A program made the position numbers and the translations under genes. This document shows, in pieces, positions 7,846 through 15,078 of a stretch of DNA of 35,331 nt (the stretch's first letter is position 1; every line of letters starts with the position of its first letter). The notes below the pieces were generated by a model. That model worked only from the letters and a program-made list of their open reading frames with translations, ran no database searches and was not told where the DNA came from. The stretch comes from Phycisphaerales bacterium. GTDB taxonomy: Bacteria; Planctomycetota; Phycisphaerae; UBA1845; Fen-1342. The DNA lies in NCBI GenBank assembly GCA_003162245.1, contig PMMM01000100.1, forward strand, positions 1 to 35,331, in the 5' to 3' direction.

Positions 7846-8868
7846 ATGTCGTCAACATACGAGCACGGCTTCGACGCACGGCTGCTCGACCTGCACCTCG
7901 GCCACCTGTCGACGAGCGAGCAGGCCGAGCTGCGGCGACGGATTGCAGACGATCCCGGCCTCGGCGCGCAGAACGAGGCGTTGGCGACGGTATTCGCGGC
8001 GCTGCGCGCGGTGCAGGACGAACCGGTGCCGGCCACGCTGTTGCAGCGCGTGACGGCGAGCGTGCGTAACGCGGGGCCGGCGCCGCGTGTGGTCCGTCCG
8101 ACGGACGAGTTGACCGTGGCAACGGAGCGGACGAACGGGCGGATAATTCGTCTGGGGAACGTGCGCGACCTGGCGGCGGTGGCGGCGCTGATCGTGCTGG
8201 CAGTCGGCGTCGGCGTGCCCAGCCTCATGCACATGCGTGAGCGCCACGACCGCCTGGGCTGCTCCTGGAACCTGGCGCAGCTCGGCCGCGGCGTGCAGCA
8301 GTACGCCGCGACGTTCAACGCGAGCTTGCCGTTCGTGGGGTGGGGGCAGCATCAATCCTGGCAGCCGAGCAACGAGCCGGGGGTGGTGATGGTTCCGAAC
8401 CGCCGGCACGTGTACCCGCTGCTGTTGCAGGCCTACATCCTCGACCCGCGGCTGTTCGTGTGTCCGTCGTCGCGCGGGGTGCCAATGCCCCGGGAGGCGG
8501 TGCGGCAGCGCGACGACTTCCTGGAGAGCCGGAACCTCAGCTACGCGTACCAGAACATGGCGGGGGTGCGAGCGTCCGCCAACGACGACGCGGGGCTGTC
8601 CATCCTGGCCGACGAGAACCCGCTGTTCGATGGCGGCGTGCCTTTGTTTGACGCCCACCGGCTGCCCTGGTCCGACCCCAGTCACGTCAACTCGCGTGCG
8701 CACGGCGGCGCCGGGCAGAACATCTTGACGCTGGGCGGCCACGTCCAGTGGACCACCACGCCGCTTAGCGGGGTCAACGGCGACAACATCTGGACGCTGG
8801 ACGGTGTCACCGAATACACGGGGCACGAGGGGCCGCGGGCCGCGACGGATTCACACTTACTGAAGTGA
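7846..8868 (+). CDS. Anti-sigma-like membrane protein with pseudopilin/DUF1559-like outer domain
   Basis: The protein has 340 residues; the ATG has GGAG 9 bases upstream. Residues 1-60 (LLDLHLGHLSTSEQAELRRR, IADDPGLGAQ) look like the cytoplasmic anti-sigma domain, but the zinc-binding HxxxCxxC is missing. A single membrane helix lies at about 107-128 (LAAVAALIVLAVGVGVPSLM). Just after it, RLGCSWNLAQLGRGVQQYAA resembles the C-x-N-L-K-Q-I-G helix of planctomycete DUF1559/pseudopilin proteins. Near the C-terminus, HGGAGQNILTLGGHVQW resembles their H-x-G-G-x-N-x-x-x-x-D-G-H-V motif, with Asp changed to Gly. I infer a one-pass anti-sigma factor whose outer part is a pseudopilin-like sensor. It is paired with the preceding sigma gene. 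Confidence 0.75.
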   Translation: MSSTYEHGFDARLLDLHLGHLSTSEQAELRRRIADDPGLGAQNEALATVFAALRAVQDEPVPATLLQRVTASVRNAGPAPRVVRPTDELTVATERTNGRIIRLGNVRDLAAVAALIVLAVGVGVPSLMHMRERHDRLGCSWNLAQLGRGVQQYAATFNASLPFVGWGQHQSWQPSNEPGVVMVPNRRHVYPLLLQAYILDPRLFVCPSSRGVPMPREAVRQRDDFLESRNLSYAYQNMAGVRASANDDAGLSILADENPLFDGGVPLFDAHRLPWSDPSHVNSRAHGGAGQNILTLGGHVQWTTTPLSGVNGDNIWTLDGVTEYTGHEGPRAATDSHLLK

Positions 8869-8902
8869 ACGCGGCCGCGATCGGCCCGGGGTGAATGCCG
8901 GG

Positions 8903-8919
8903 CGGCGGGCTTTCCGCCG
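8903..8919 (+). terminator. Weak hairpin after the anti-sigma gene
   Basis: A 6-bp GC stem (CGGCGG/CCGCCG, loop GCTTT) lies 35 bases after the anti-sigma stop, in the 209-base gap before the LolA-like gene. There is no U-tract, so it is at best a weak or Rho-assisted terminator. Confidence 0.3.
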
Positions 8920-9077
8920 GAGGGGCTGGCGTCTACAATCTCCCCATACGGCCGCGGCGTCCCCGAGCTTGCGCTTTCGGTTTCGTTTTGTGCGGGGGGA
9001 TCGGTTGCGCATGCAGTTCAGCACATACGTTTGTGCCGACGGGAGCGCGGCGGCCCGAACACTGAGGAGCATTGTAA

Positions 9078-9809
9078 ATGACCAGCCAAATGCGACGGTT
9101 GACGCTGACGTGCGTCCTGCTGGGTGCGGCGACGGCGGCGCTGGCCGACGACCTCGAAGCGGCAGAGAAGCGCATCGTCGAGGCGTGGGGCAAGCACAAG
9201 TCAATGTCGGCCAAGATCGCCACGACCAACCACATGGAGATGGGCGACATGGTGATGGACGGCAAGGGCGAGGGCACGCTGGAGATGCAGCGCGAGGGCG
9301 ACAAGCAGTTCATCCGCATGGAACTGAAGAACGCGATGACGCGGAAGGCCGGCGGGCAGGAAACGAAGACGGACCAGGCCATGACGCTCATCGCCGACGG
9401 CGAGTTCGCGTACACATCGAGCGACGCGATGGGCAAGCCGGTTGTGGTGAAGTCGAAGATCGACCCGATGATGACCAGTGAGCCCAAGGCGCTGCTGGCC
9501 GAGCTCCGCAAGCAGAACGATCTGAAGCTGCTGCCGGAAGACAAAGTGGACGGCCAGAAGGTCTTTGTCATCGAGGCCACCCCCAAAGAGAAGAAGGCCA
9601 GCCCCGGCGCGCCGGCGAAGATGGTACTGAGCTTCGACCAGGAGCACGGCGTCATGGTGAAGAGCACCGCGCTAAGCGAGGACGGCAAGCCGGTCAACAC
9701 GATGACATACTCGGACCTGAAGTACGACGTCAAGATCGACGCCGACCGGTTCAAATTCAAGGCGCCCGAGGGCGTGCAGGTCATCGACAGCACGGGCGAA
9801 AAGCCATAG
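9078..9809 (+). CDS. LolA-like exported protein
   Basis: The protein has 243 residues. A signal peptide is visible at the start (MRRLTLTCVLLGAATAALADD, cleavage expected after the ALA near 22); an alternative start at the second Met would still keep it. The mature part is rich in Lys, Asp and Met and has the alternating strands of an outer-membrane lipoprotein carrier (LolA/DUF2092-like) half-barrel, including GEFAYTSSDAMGKP, VFVIEATPKEK, MVLSFDQEHGVMVKS and YSDLKYDVKIDADRFKFKAP. This last D-x-F-x-F-x-x-P ending is typical of that fold. It probably acts in the periplasm on lipids or lipoproteins. GAGGAG lies 8 bases before the ATG. Fold is likely; ligand is unknown. The methyltransferase gene follows after 44 bases. 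Confidence 0.7.
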   Translation: MTSQMRRLTLTCVLLGAATAALADDLEAAEKRIVEAWGKHKSMSAKIATTNHMEMGDMVMDGKGEGTLEMQREGDKQFIRMELKNAMTRKAGGQETKTDQAMTLIADGEFAYTSSDAMGKPVVVKSKIDPMMTSEPKALLAELRKQNDLKLLPEDKVDGQKVFVIEATPKEKKASPGAPAKMVLSFDQEHGVMVKSTALSEDGKPVNTMTYSDLKYDVKIDADRFKFKAPEGVQVIDSTGEKP

Positions 9810-9853
9810 CGAGGGCCGCGCCGGCGTAGGGCCGCCGCAGCGGGAGAACGAAC

Positions 9854-10867
9854 ATGAAGGCGACGGGCAGGACCGGCGAGGCATTGCTGGCGCTGGCCCG
9901 CAACTACATGGAAAGCCGGATCCTGCTGACGGCGGCCCAGGTCGACCTGTTTACGTTTCTCGCCCGGACGCCGCACACCGCGGCCGAAGTGACCGCGCAT
10001 CTGGCCGGTGACGCGCGGGCGACGGCGATCGTGCTCGACGCGCTGACGGCGATGGGGCTGCTACGCAAGGTCCGCGGGCGCTACCGTTGTGCGCCGGAGA
10101 TCGCGCCGCTGCTGGCGAGCGATTCGCCGGAAAGCGTGTTGCCCATGGTGCTGCACGCGGCGAGCCTGTGGGAGCGGTGGACGGAGCTGACGGGGCTGGT
10201 GCGCGGCGACGAGGCGGCGCGGGCGCGGGCGTATGCGCAGCGCGGGCCCGAGCGCATGGCCGCGTTCATCGGCGCGATGCACGTGGTGTCGCGCGGGCGG
10301 GCGCCGGAGATCGTGAAGGCGGTCAAGCCGGGCAAGGCGCGGGCGCTGCTGGACATCGGCGGTGCGTCGGGGACGTACATCCTGGCGTTCCTGAACGCGG
10401 TGCCGCAGATGCGGGCGACGCTGTTCGATCTGCCGGCGGTAATCGCGCTGGCGCGGGAGCGGCTGGGGGCGGCGGGCGTGCTCGACCGCGTGACGCTGGC
10501 GGCGGGGGATTTCTACCAGGACGAGCTGCCGGGCGGGCACGACCTGGCGCTGCTCTCGGCGATCATCCACCAGAACAGCCCCGCGCAGAACGTCGAGCTG
10601 TATCGGAAGGTGTGGCGGGCGCTGGAACCGGGCGGGCGGCTGGTGGTGCGCGACCACGTCATGAGCCTGGACCGCACGGCGCCGCGGGGCGGCGCGGTGT
10701 TCGCGGTGAACATGCTGTGCGGGACGCCGGGCGGCAATGTGTACACGTTCAACGAGATCCGCGCGGGCCTGAGCGCGGCGGGTTTTGCGCGCGTGCGCCT
10801 GATCCAAAAGGGCGACGAGCGGATGAATGGGTTGGTGGAGGCGTTTCGGCCACGGGGGAACGCCTGA
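9854..10867 (+). CDS. SAM-dependent O-methyltransferase (AOMT type)
   Basis: The protein has 337 residues; the ATG has GGGAG 7 bases upstream. The N-terminal ~95 residues form a winged-helix dimerisation domain (LTAAQVDLFTFLARTPHTAA, TAIVLDALTAMGLLRKVRGR, YRCAPEIAPLL) as in plant-type and polyketide O-methyltransferases. The catalytic Rossmann domain follows with motif I ALLDIGGASGTYILAF, then RATLFDLPAVIALARE, LAAGDFYQDELPGGHDLALL and LEPGGRLVVRDHVM. These are the standard SAM-binding and late motifs of the methyltransf_2 (PF00891) family. The substrate is probably a small hydroxylated or amine compound; no biosynthetic genes lie next to it. The gene is followed by a GC hairpin and a convergent gene. 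Confidence 0.85.
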   Translation: MKATGRTGEALLALARNYMESRILLTAAQVDLFTFLARTPHTAAEVTAHLAGDARATAIVLDALTAMGLLRKVRGRYRCAPEIAPLLASDSPESVLPMVLHAASLWERWTELTGLVRGDEAARARAYAQRGPERMAAFIGAMHVVSRGRAPEIVKAVKPGKARALLDIGGASGTYILAFLNAVPQMRATLFDLPAVIALARERLGAAGVLDRVTLAAGDFYQDELPGGHDLALLSAIIHQNSPAQNVELYRKVWRALEPGGRLVVRDHVMSLDRTAPRGGAVFAVNMLCGTPGGNVYTFNEIRAGLSAAGFARVRLIQKGDERMNGLVEAFRPRGNA

Positions 10868-10875
10868 CCTTCCAC

Positions 10876-10898
10876 GGCGGCGACGGAGCACCGCCGCC
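10876..10898 (+). terminator. GC hairpin between convergent genes
   Basis: A perfect 7-bp stem, GGCGGCG (10876-10882) and CGCCGCC (10892-10898) with a 9-base loop, begins 9 bases after the methyltransferase stop and before the end of the opposing gene at 10945. It could act in both directions; there is no U-tract. Confidence 0.4.
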
Positions 10899-10944
10899 AT
10901 GTTTCGCGGGGGCGACGGCGGGGAGATCCGGAGCCGAGTCCGCG

Positions 10945-11445
10945 TTATTGCCCGCTCCACCAGAGCGTGTGGGCGGTGGGATAGAGCTGGCAGATGCGGG
11001 CGCGGACGGCGTCGAACTGCTCGGGTCGCCAGGCGTTGCGCGAGCGGACCACGTTGAGCAGGTCCTGCGCCTGCGACCGCAGGACGTTCTTCAGGCGAAA
11101 GGAGCGGGCGATGCGGTCGGTGACGAGGTGGACGTCGATGCGCGGCTGCGCGGCGAGATCCTGGAGCACGCGGACGCCGCCGGGGCTGCCAGCGTCGATC
11201 CAGAACTCGAAGGTCGTTAGATCGGTGCGCGCGAGGCGCAGCAGGAGCACGATCAGCAGGACGGCGTCGATGTCCCAGGTGCATAGGCGCAGCTCGGCCG
11301 GGCAGCGATCAGCGTATTTCTTCAGGCCCCACTCATCCTCACGCAGAAACAACATCGCGCGGTCCTCGATCGGGAGGGCGACGAGAGTCCCTGGCAGGAG
11401 GCCAAGCACCGCCTCGGGGAGCTTGCTCTGAACGATTCTGCACAC
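10945..11445 (-). CDS. Hypothetical protein
   Basis: The protein has 166 residues and I do not recognise it. The start is a GTG at 11445 with a weak purine run (GGGA) 8 bases upstream; no nearer ATG gives a better start. The sequence is soluble-looking except for one short hydrophobic strand (AVLLIVLLLRLA, about residues 60-71). It has a mixed alpha/beta character (FEFWIDAGSPGGVRVLQDLA, IDVHLVTDRIARSFRLKNVL) and ends with LYPTAHTLWWSGQ. The codon pattern follows that of the neighbouring genes, which supports a real gene. It points toward the methyltransferase gene and is not obviously in an operon. Confidence 0.6.
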   Translation of the reverse strand: MCRIVQSKLPEAVLGLLPGTLVALPIEDRAMLFLREDEWGLKKYADRCPAELRLCTWDIDAVLLIVLLLRLARTDLTTFEFWIDAGSPGGVRVLQDLAAQPRIDVHLVTDRIARSFRLKNVLRSQAQDLLNVVRSRNAWRPEQFDAVRARICQLYPTAHTLWWSGQ

Positions 11446-11572
11446 GTATCACGTCCCAGCGCTGGCCGGGCACGGTTCGTGGGGGGCGGCCAGTGCGGAG
11501 GCAGAATAGTAGTTGTCCGCGGGCAGGACAAGGGCCGTGGGCGGAAGGCGAGCACGGCAGGGCGCGGGGCCT

Positions 11573-11602
11573 CGCCGTCAGCCGCAGAGGGCTGACGCTG
11601 CG
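11573..11602. repeat. REP-like palindrome, copy 1
   Basis: This 30-base unit holds a perfect 8-bp inverted repeat CGTCAGCC (11576-11583) and GGCTGACG (11590-11597) with a 6-base loop. A degenerate copy in the same orientation starts 34 bases on (23 of 30 identical). It may also serve as a terminator. Confidence 0.6.
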
Positions 11603-11606
11603 CGGT

Positions 11607-11636
11607 CGCCGTCAACCACAGCGGGTTGGCACTACG
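11607..11636. repeat. REP-like palindrome, copy 2
   Basis: This is the second, degenerate copy of the 30-base unit at 11573-11602, with arms CAACC/GGTTG. Its last bases contain the TAG stop codon (11632-11634) of the thiamine-binding protein gene on the minus strand. Confidence 0.55.
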
Positions 11637-11931
11637 TGAGCTTCTGTTGGACGCTGCGGACCTTGTCGTCCATGGTTTGCAGGCGGTCCGTGCGCGTGCC
11701 GACGCGGAGCGTGGTCGCGATGCGCGGGGCGCCCATCTCGTGCACCACCTCGTGGCAACGCTTCACTGCGGCGAAGACCGCGTCCCATTCGCCCTCGACG
11801 TTCGTGCCGTAGGCGTGCAAGTGGGTCTTGAGGCCGGCGTCGGTGAGGATGCGCTCGCAGGCGGCAACGTACTTCGACGTCGAGATGCCGACGCCGACCG
11901 GGATGACACACAAGTCAATAATGACGTGCAT
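11632..11931 (-). CDS. MTH1187 family thiamine-binding protein
   Basis: The ATG at 11931 is chosen because a strong GGAGGT lies 7 bases upstream, and it gives 99 residues, the usual ~100 of the MTH1187/YkoF (UPF0045, PF01910) family. The sequence MHVIIDLCVIPVGVGISTSK, followed by YVAACERILTDAGL, THLHAYGTNVEGEWDAVFAA and VKRCHEVVHEMGAPRIATTL, matches the family nearly end to end, including the N-V-E-G-E/D-W-D segment. Members are small ferredoxin-fold proteins, often oligomeric, that bind thiamine or related molecules; some sit with thiamine transport genes. No thiamine gene or TPP riboswitch is visible nearby. The last codons overlap a REP-like repeat. Confidence 0.88.
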   Translation of the reverse strand: MHVIIDLCVIPVGVGISTSKYVAACERILTDAGLKTHLHAYGTNVEGEWDAVFAAVKRCHEVVHEMGAPRIATTLRVGTRTDRLQTMDDKVRSVQQKLT

Positions 11932-11969
11932 GAGCGGTACCTCCATGCGGCGCGCCGCCCCGCAACGGG

Positions 11970-12527
11970 CTACTTCCCGGTCCCAGCGGCCGCAGCCGCC
12001 AGCGGTTGCTCGGTTCGTCGAGCGAGGAGGGCGTCGAGACAAAAGCGGCGGGAGACGGAGAAGAGCGGGATCAGGGCCGCGAGGAGCAGCGCGATGTTCT
12101 CGGTCAGCTTGTGGCAGATGAAGACCTCGCCGGTGCCGCAGCCGCAGTCGAACTTCACGGCGCAGAAGGCCGAGTAGTGCCGGGCGGGGTCGGTGTAGAG
12201 CCCCCAGGCGTGCAAGGCCAGCATGGGCGTGAAGAACAGCAGCAGTGCGACGGCGACGAGGGCCGCGCCGCGCGTCGTCAGGCCGAGGAGCAGCGCCAGG
12301 GCAGAGAGCAGCTCGAGCCAGGGCATCACGATCGCGGTCAGGTTCAAGAGGACGGGCATTGAATCGGGCAGGACACCATACTGGTGCGTCAGCTTCAGGA
12401 AGTCGATGGGGTTGGTCAGCTTCATGATCGCGAGGTAAGCGAACATGCCGCCCACGAACAGCCGGGCGAGCAGCAACGGAACGCCGGTGCGGTCAAGGCG
12501 CTGGATCACGGACGGTTGTGGGGACAC
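11970..12527 (-). CDS. MauE/DoxX-family membrane protein
   Basis: The GTG at 12527 is chosen: GGAG lies 8 bases upstream and the stop of the rhodanese gene is 5 bases before it. The protein has 185 residues and four hydrophobic segments: LLLARLFVGGMFAYLAIMKL (about 18-37), LLNLTAIVMPWLELLSALAL (about 62-81), ALVAVALLLFFTPMLALHAW (about 89-108) and LTENIALLLAALIPLF. This is the DoxX/MauE four-helix layout, with the typical M-P-W-L-E segment in helix 2. A Cys motif FDCGCGTGEVFIC sits in the loop before the last helix and may take part in thiol-disulfide exchange, as proposed for MauE. It is coupled to a membrane-anchored rhodanese, suggesting a shared extracytoplasmic sulfur or redox task (inference). 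Confidence 0.82.
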   Translation of the reverse strand: MSPQPSVIQRLDRTGVPLLLARLFVGGMFAYLAIMKLTNPIDFLKLTHQYGVLPDSMPVLLNLTAIVMPWLELLSALALLLGLTTRGAALVAVALLLFFTPMLALHAWGLYTDPARHYSAFCAVKFDCGCGTGEVFICHKLTENIALLLAALIPLFSVSRRFCLDALLARRTEQPLAAAAAGTGK

Positions 12528-12532
12528 GCGGG

Positions 12533-13120
12533 TTACTCCGGCGATGGGGCGGTTTCGACGCGCTGGCCGCTCTTTTGCCACTCTTCCCAACCGCCTTTGA
12601 AGAGGTAGATGGAGCCCCAGGGGATCTGGCTGGTGTAGAGTTCGCTGCACAGGTGCAGGCTGTCCTCGCAATCGCCGCCGTTGCAGTAGACGATGATCTT
12701 CTCGGCACCATAGAGGCGTGGGAGGACGGACTCGAGGTCCTTCTCGCGGTAATAGTCGCACTGGACGGCCCCGGGGATGTGGCCGGCGCGGAACGGGTTG
12801 TCCGCCCGGGCGTCGACGAAGATGAAGGCGCCCTCGGCGGTCTTGGGATCCTGGAAGAGCTTAATCACGTCTTCGACCGTGACGATCTGAAAGGGGTGGT
12901 CGGGCGTGGGGCCTTCCATCTTGGCCGGCGCATTGGGCTCCGGTTTCTCAGTCGTGGCAGATGTAGTGGACGGCTGGACGATTACCGGCGGCTTGGCGAA
13001 ATAGTCGCGGGTCAGGTTGATGCTGTTGCGGGCGCGGACGGCATTGACGCCCAGCCCGACGACCAGCGCGAGAATGACCAGGACGGCGGCTTGACCGAAC
13101 GCACAGGCGACTTTTCCCAT
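12533..13120 (-). CDS. Membrane-anchored rhodanese-like protein
   Basis: The protein has 195 residues. The N-terminus is a signal anchor (AAVLVILALVVGLGVNAVRA, about 11-30), followed by a Pro/Thr-rich linker to about 75. The rhodanese domain then reads ITVEDVIKLF-like (IVTVEDVIKLFQDPKTAEGA), FIFVDARADNPFRAGHIPGA and IIVYCNGGDCEDSLHLCSEL, with the likely catalytic Cys near 145 and a second Cys in the loop. The loop CNGGDCE is longer and more acidic than the CRxGxR of sulfurtransferases, so substrate use may differ. It ends with IYLFKGGWEEWQKSG, as in the family. It is translated just ahead of the MauE-like gene (5-base gap), so the two likely form a unit on the outer face of the membrane. Confidence 0.85.
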   Translation of the reverse strand: MGKVACAFGQAAVLVILALVVGLGVNAVRARNSINLTRDYFAKPPVIVQPSTTSATTEKPEPNAPAKMEGPTPDHPFQIVTVEDVIKLFQDPKTAEGAFIFVDARADNPFRAGHIPGAVQCDYYREKDLESVLPRLYGAEKIIVYCNGGDCEDSLHLCSELYTSQIPWGSIYLFKGGWEEWQKSGQRVETAPSPE

Positions 13121-13181
13121 ATCCGGTTCCTATCGACCCACTTCGGCGACCCGCGCGGCTTCGCCGGACACTCGTAGTCTA

Positions 13182-14540
13182 TTATATCCGCCGGCGTTGG
13201 AACACTTGCTCGAACACGTTACGCGAGGCGTTGGACCAGCGGCGCCACCACGGTCCGTGGCCGGGGCCGGGCAGTTCGGCGCGCAGCCGTCTGATAAACG
13301 CGGCCACGACGTCAGGCCGGCAGGCGGGCATGTCGATGCCCGGGTGGTCGTGATGGTACTGCTCTTCGCCGCGGGCGTGGATCCAGCCGTGTTCGAGGCA
13401 CAGGTCGCGTGCGCGCGTGCCGGGCCAGGGGTAGTACGGACGGACGTCGGCGATGTCGGGCTTGAGGTCGAGCAGCAGGTGGCGGGTCTCGGCGAGCGAC
13501 GCTTCGCTTTCGTAGGGGGACCCGAGGTAGACGATGGCGCGGGAGCGGATGCCCGCAGCCCGCAGCCAGGCGAAAGTGTCGTGAATCTGCGTGCTGCTCA
13601 GGTCCATATCGAAAACTTCGTTGCGGATGAAGTCGCTGGCGCTGATGAGCTCCAGGTCGGCGAACCGGCAGCCCGCGGCGGCGAGCCGGGCGACGGTGTC
13701 CTGGCTCGCGGCATTGGCGCGCAGGTGGCAGCGGAACGGGAGGTCGCACTGGCGCGCATAGGTTTCGAGGAACGCGACCAGCCACTCGCCGTCGAGCGCG
13801 AACGCGTGGTCGAGAAAGCGGACGAGCTGCACGCCGTCGTAGCGTTGGCGCAACTGGGCGATCTCCGCCAGGATGTTGCCGGGCGAGCGGCGGCGGACCC
13901 ACGTTCCGCGGCCGTCGTACAGCCCGCGCAGCCGGTCGTTCGTGCAGTACGCGCAGCGCTGGGGACAGCCACGGCCGACGGCGAGCTCGATTTGGCCGGT
14001 GCGGCGGACGTAATCGGCGTAGCCGAAGAGGTCCCGCTGCGCGAACGGCAGCGAGTTGAGGTCCTCGACGAGCGGCGGCAGCTCAGGCTGGGACGTGCCG
14101 CGCTCGTCACGGAGCCAGACGCCGGAGACGATCTGGCCGACGGCCTGGTCCTTCATGCGTTCGAGGTAGGTGGCGAGCGAGGCATCGGGCTCGCCGATGG
14201 CGACGGCGCTCACGCCCGGCAGGCTGAGAGCGGCGGCGGGGTCCACGGTCGGGAAGCCCCCGCCGACCACGACCGGGAGGTGCTCGCGCTGGTCGAGGAA
14301 CTCGAAGACGCGTCGGGCGGCCTCGACACAGACGGCCGAGATGTCCGCGTAAATCAGCTGCGGCAGCGTCTGGGCCAGGGCGGCCTTGACGCGGAGGAGG
14401 TCAAAGCGCGCCAAGCCCACGAGGGCCGACTCGTGCCCACGGCGTTCCAGCAGGCTGAGGAGCGTGCCGAGTTGCGGGTCGAAGCGCGGGACGGGGCGAC
14501 CGCGCGTCCCCGGGATAAACTGCACGGCGAGAATCCGCAT
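13182..14540 (-). CDS. B12-binding domain radical SAM protein
   Basis: The protein has 452 residues. The N-terminal ~150 residues have a B12-binding-like Rossmann domain (LSLLERRGHESALVGLARFD, VVVGGGFPTVDPAAALSL, VSAVAIGEPDASLATYLE) as in the BchE/PhpK group. The radical SAM core follows with the [4Fe-4S] motif GRGCPQRCAYCTND (about 192-205, three Cys spaced 3 and 2). Later segments VRFLDHAFALDGEWLVAFLE, FRCHLRANAASQDT, DLELISASDFIRNEVFDMDL and VYLGSPYESEASL match the (beta/alpha) barrel of this family. Such enzymes do methylations or ring formations on unknown substrates. No SPASM domain is seen. It could be a methyltransferase or a cyclase; the neighbours do not decide. Confidence 0.88.
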   Translation of the reverse strand: MRILAVQFIPGTRGRPVPRFDPQLGTLLSLLERRGHESALVGLARFDLLRVKAALAQTLPQLIYADISAVCVEAARRVFEFLDQREHLPVVVGGGFPTVDPAAALSLPGVSAVAIGEPDASLATYLERMKDQAVGQIVSGVWLRDERGTSQPELPPLVEDLNSLPFAQRDLFGYADYVRRTGQIELAVGRGCPQRCAYCTNDRLRGLYDGRGTWVRRRSPGNILAEIAQLRQRYDGVQLVRFLDHAFALDGEWLVAFLETYARQCDLPFRCHLRANAASQDTVARLAAAGCRFADLELISASDFIRNEVFDMDLSSTQIHDTFAWLRAAGIRSRAIVYLGSPYESEASLAETRHLLLDLKPDIADVRPYYPWPGTRARDLCLEHGWIHARGEEQYHHDHPGIDMPACRPDVVAAFIRRLRAELPGPGHGPWWRRWSNASRNVFEQVFQRRRI

Positions 14541-14644
14541 ACGACGATGCTATCCCGGTTGGCGGCGGGCGCAAAGGCTCGGCTGGGGGTTGCGCGACGC
14601 AGGCAAAGCTGGAGCTGCATCCAGGCTGGAGTGGAGGCGGGGTG

Positions 14645-14953
14645 CTAACGGGGCGTCACGGTGACCCAACGTGCGACACTCGCGAGATCGCGGATGACGT
14701 CGACGCTTGCCAGCAGGGAGAAGCGATTGCCCGGGTCCAGGGTGAGGCCGGGGCTGCTCTTCATCTGGTGGTGCCATTGGCGTCCGCCGCGGCGCCAGAC
14801 TTGCCAGGAGGGTCGCTGACGGTCCTGGACCCGTTGCTGGCGGGCGACCGCGGGGTCCTTGCGGCAAAGACGGGTGAGCGTTTTGCGCGCGGCGGGGGTC
14901 CGCGGGGCCACGGTGATTTCGACGGTAATCTTGGAGCCGGGCTGAACGTCCAT
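14645..14953 (-). CDS. Conserved small hypothetical protein
   Basis: The protein has 102 residues. The ATG at 14953 is preferred (GGAG 8 bases upstream); a GTG directly before it is possible. The sequence starts MDVQPGSKITVEITVAPRTP, is very basic in the middle (RKTLTRLCRKD, RRGGRQWHHQMKSS) and ends with strands LLASVDVIRDLASVARWVTV. I have the impression of a planctomycete-conserved family but cannot name it. The basic WRRGGRxW patch could contact RNA or DNA; this is only a suggestion. No signal peptide or membrane segment is visible. The 125-base leader upstream contains nested and competing inverted repeats, so expression may depend on leader structure. Confidence 0.6.
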   Translation of the reverse strand: MDVQPGSKITVEITVAPRTPAARKTLTRLCRKDPAVARQQRVQDRQRPSWQVWRRGGRQWHHQMKSSPGLTLDPGNRFSLLASVDVIRDLASVARWVTVTPR

Positions 14954-14971
14954 CACTCTTACTCCAGCGAG

Positions 14972-15030
14972 GCCGAGGGCCTACCGAGCCCCTTATGATA
15001 AGGGCTGCGCGTCCTCGGCACAAGGGGCTC
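14972..15030 (-). promoter_or_regulatory. Leader/terminator with competing stems
   Basis: This lies between the GT-C-like gene and the small hypothetical gene. Segment 14986-14994 (GAGCCCCTT) can pair with 15022-15030 (AAGGGGCTC, 9 bp perfect). Alternatively the overlapping 14987-14995 can pair with 14999-15006 (TAAGGGCT, one bulge), enclosed by GCCGAGG (14972-14978) with CCTCGGC (15013-15019). The two folds exclude each other. It could be a terminator or an attenuator just upstream of the ribosome binding site. Confidence 0.45.
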
Positions 15031-15078
15031 ATCTACGCTAGCTCAAGGCGGCAAGGACCGGTGGCCCGGCCCAAGCGT

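Noticed and set aside
10061-11284. A 407-codon open frame on the minus strand
   Set aside because: It is antisense to the methyltransferase, whose SAM motifs are clear; the translation is Arg/Pro/His-rich noise.
11512-11660. TPP riboswitch upstream of or near the thiamine-binding gene
   Set aside because: The region holds two REP-like palindromes downstream of the gene; the conserved THI-box sequences are not visible, and the upstream gap is only 38 bases.
13197-14648. A 483-codon open frame on the plus strand
   Set aside because: It is antisense to the radical SAM gene, whose CxxxCxxC and other motifs prove the minus-strand frame.
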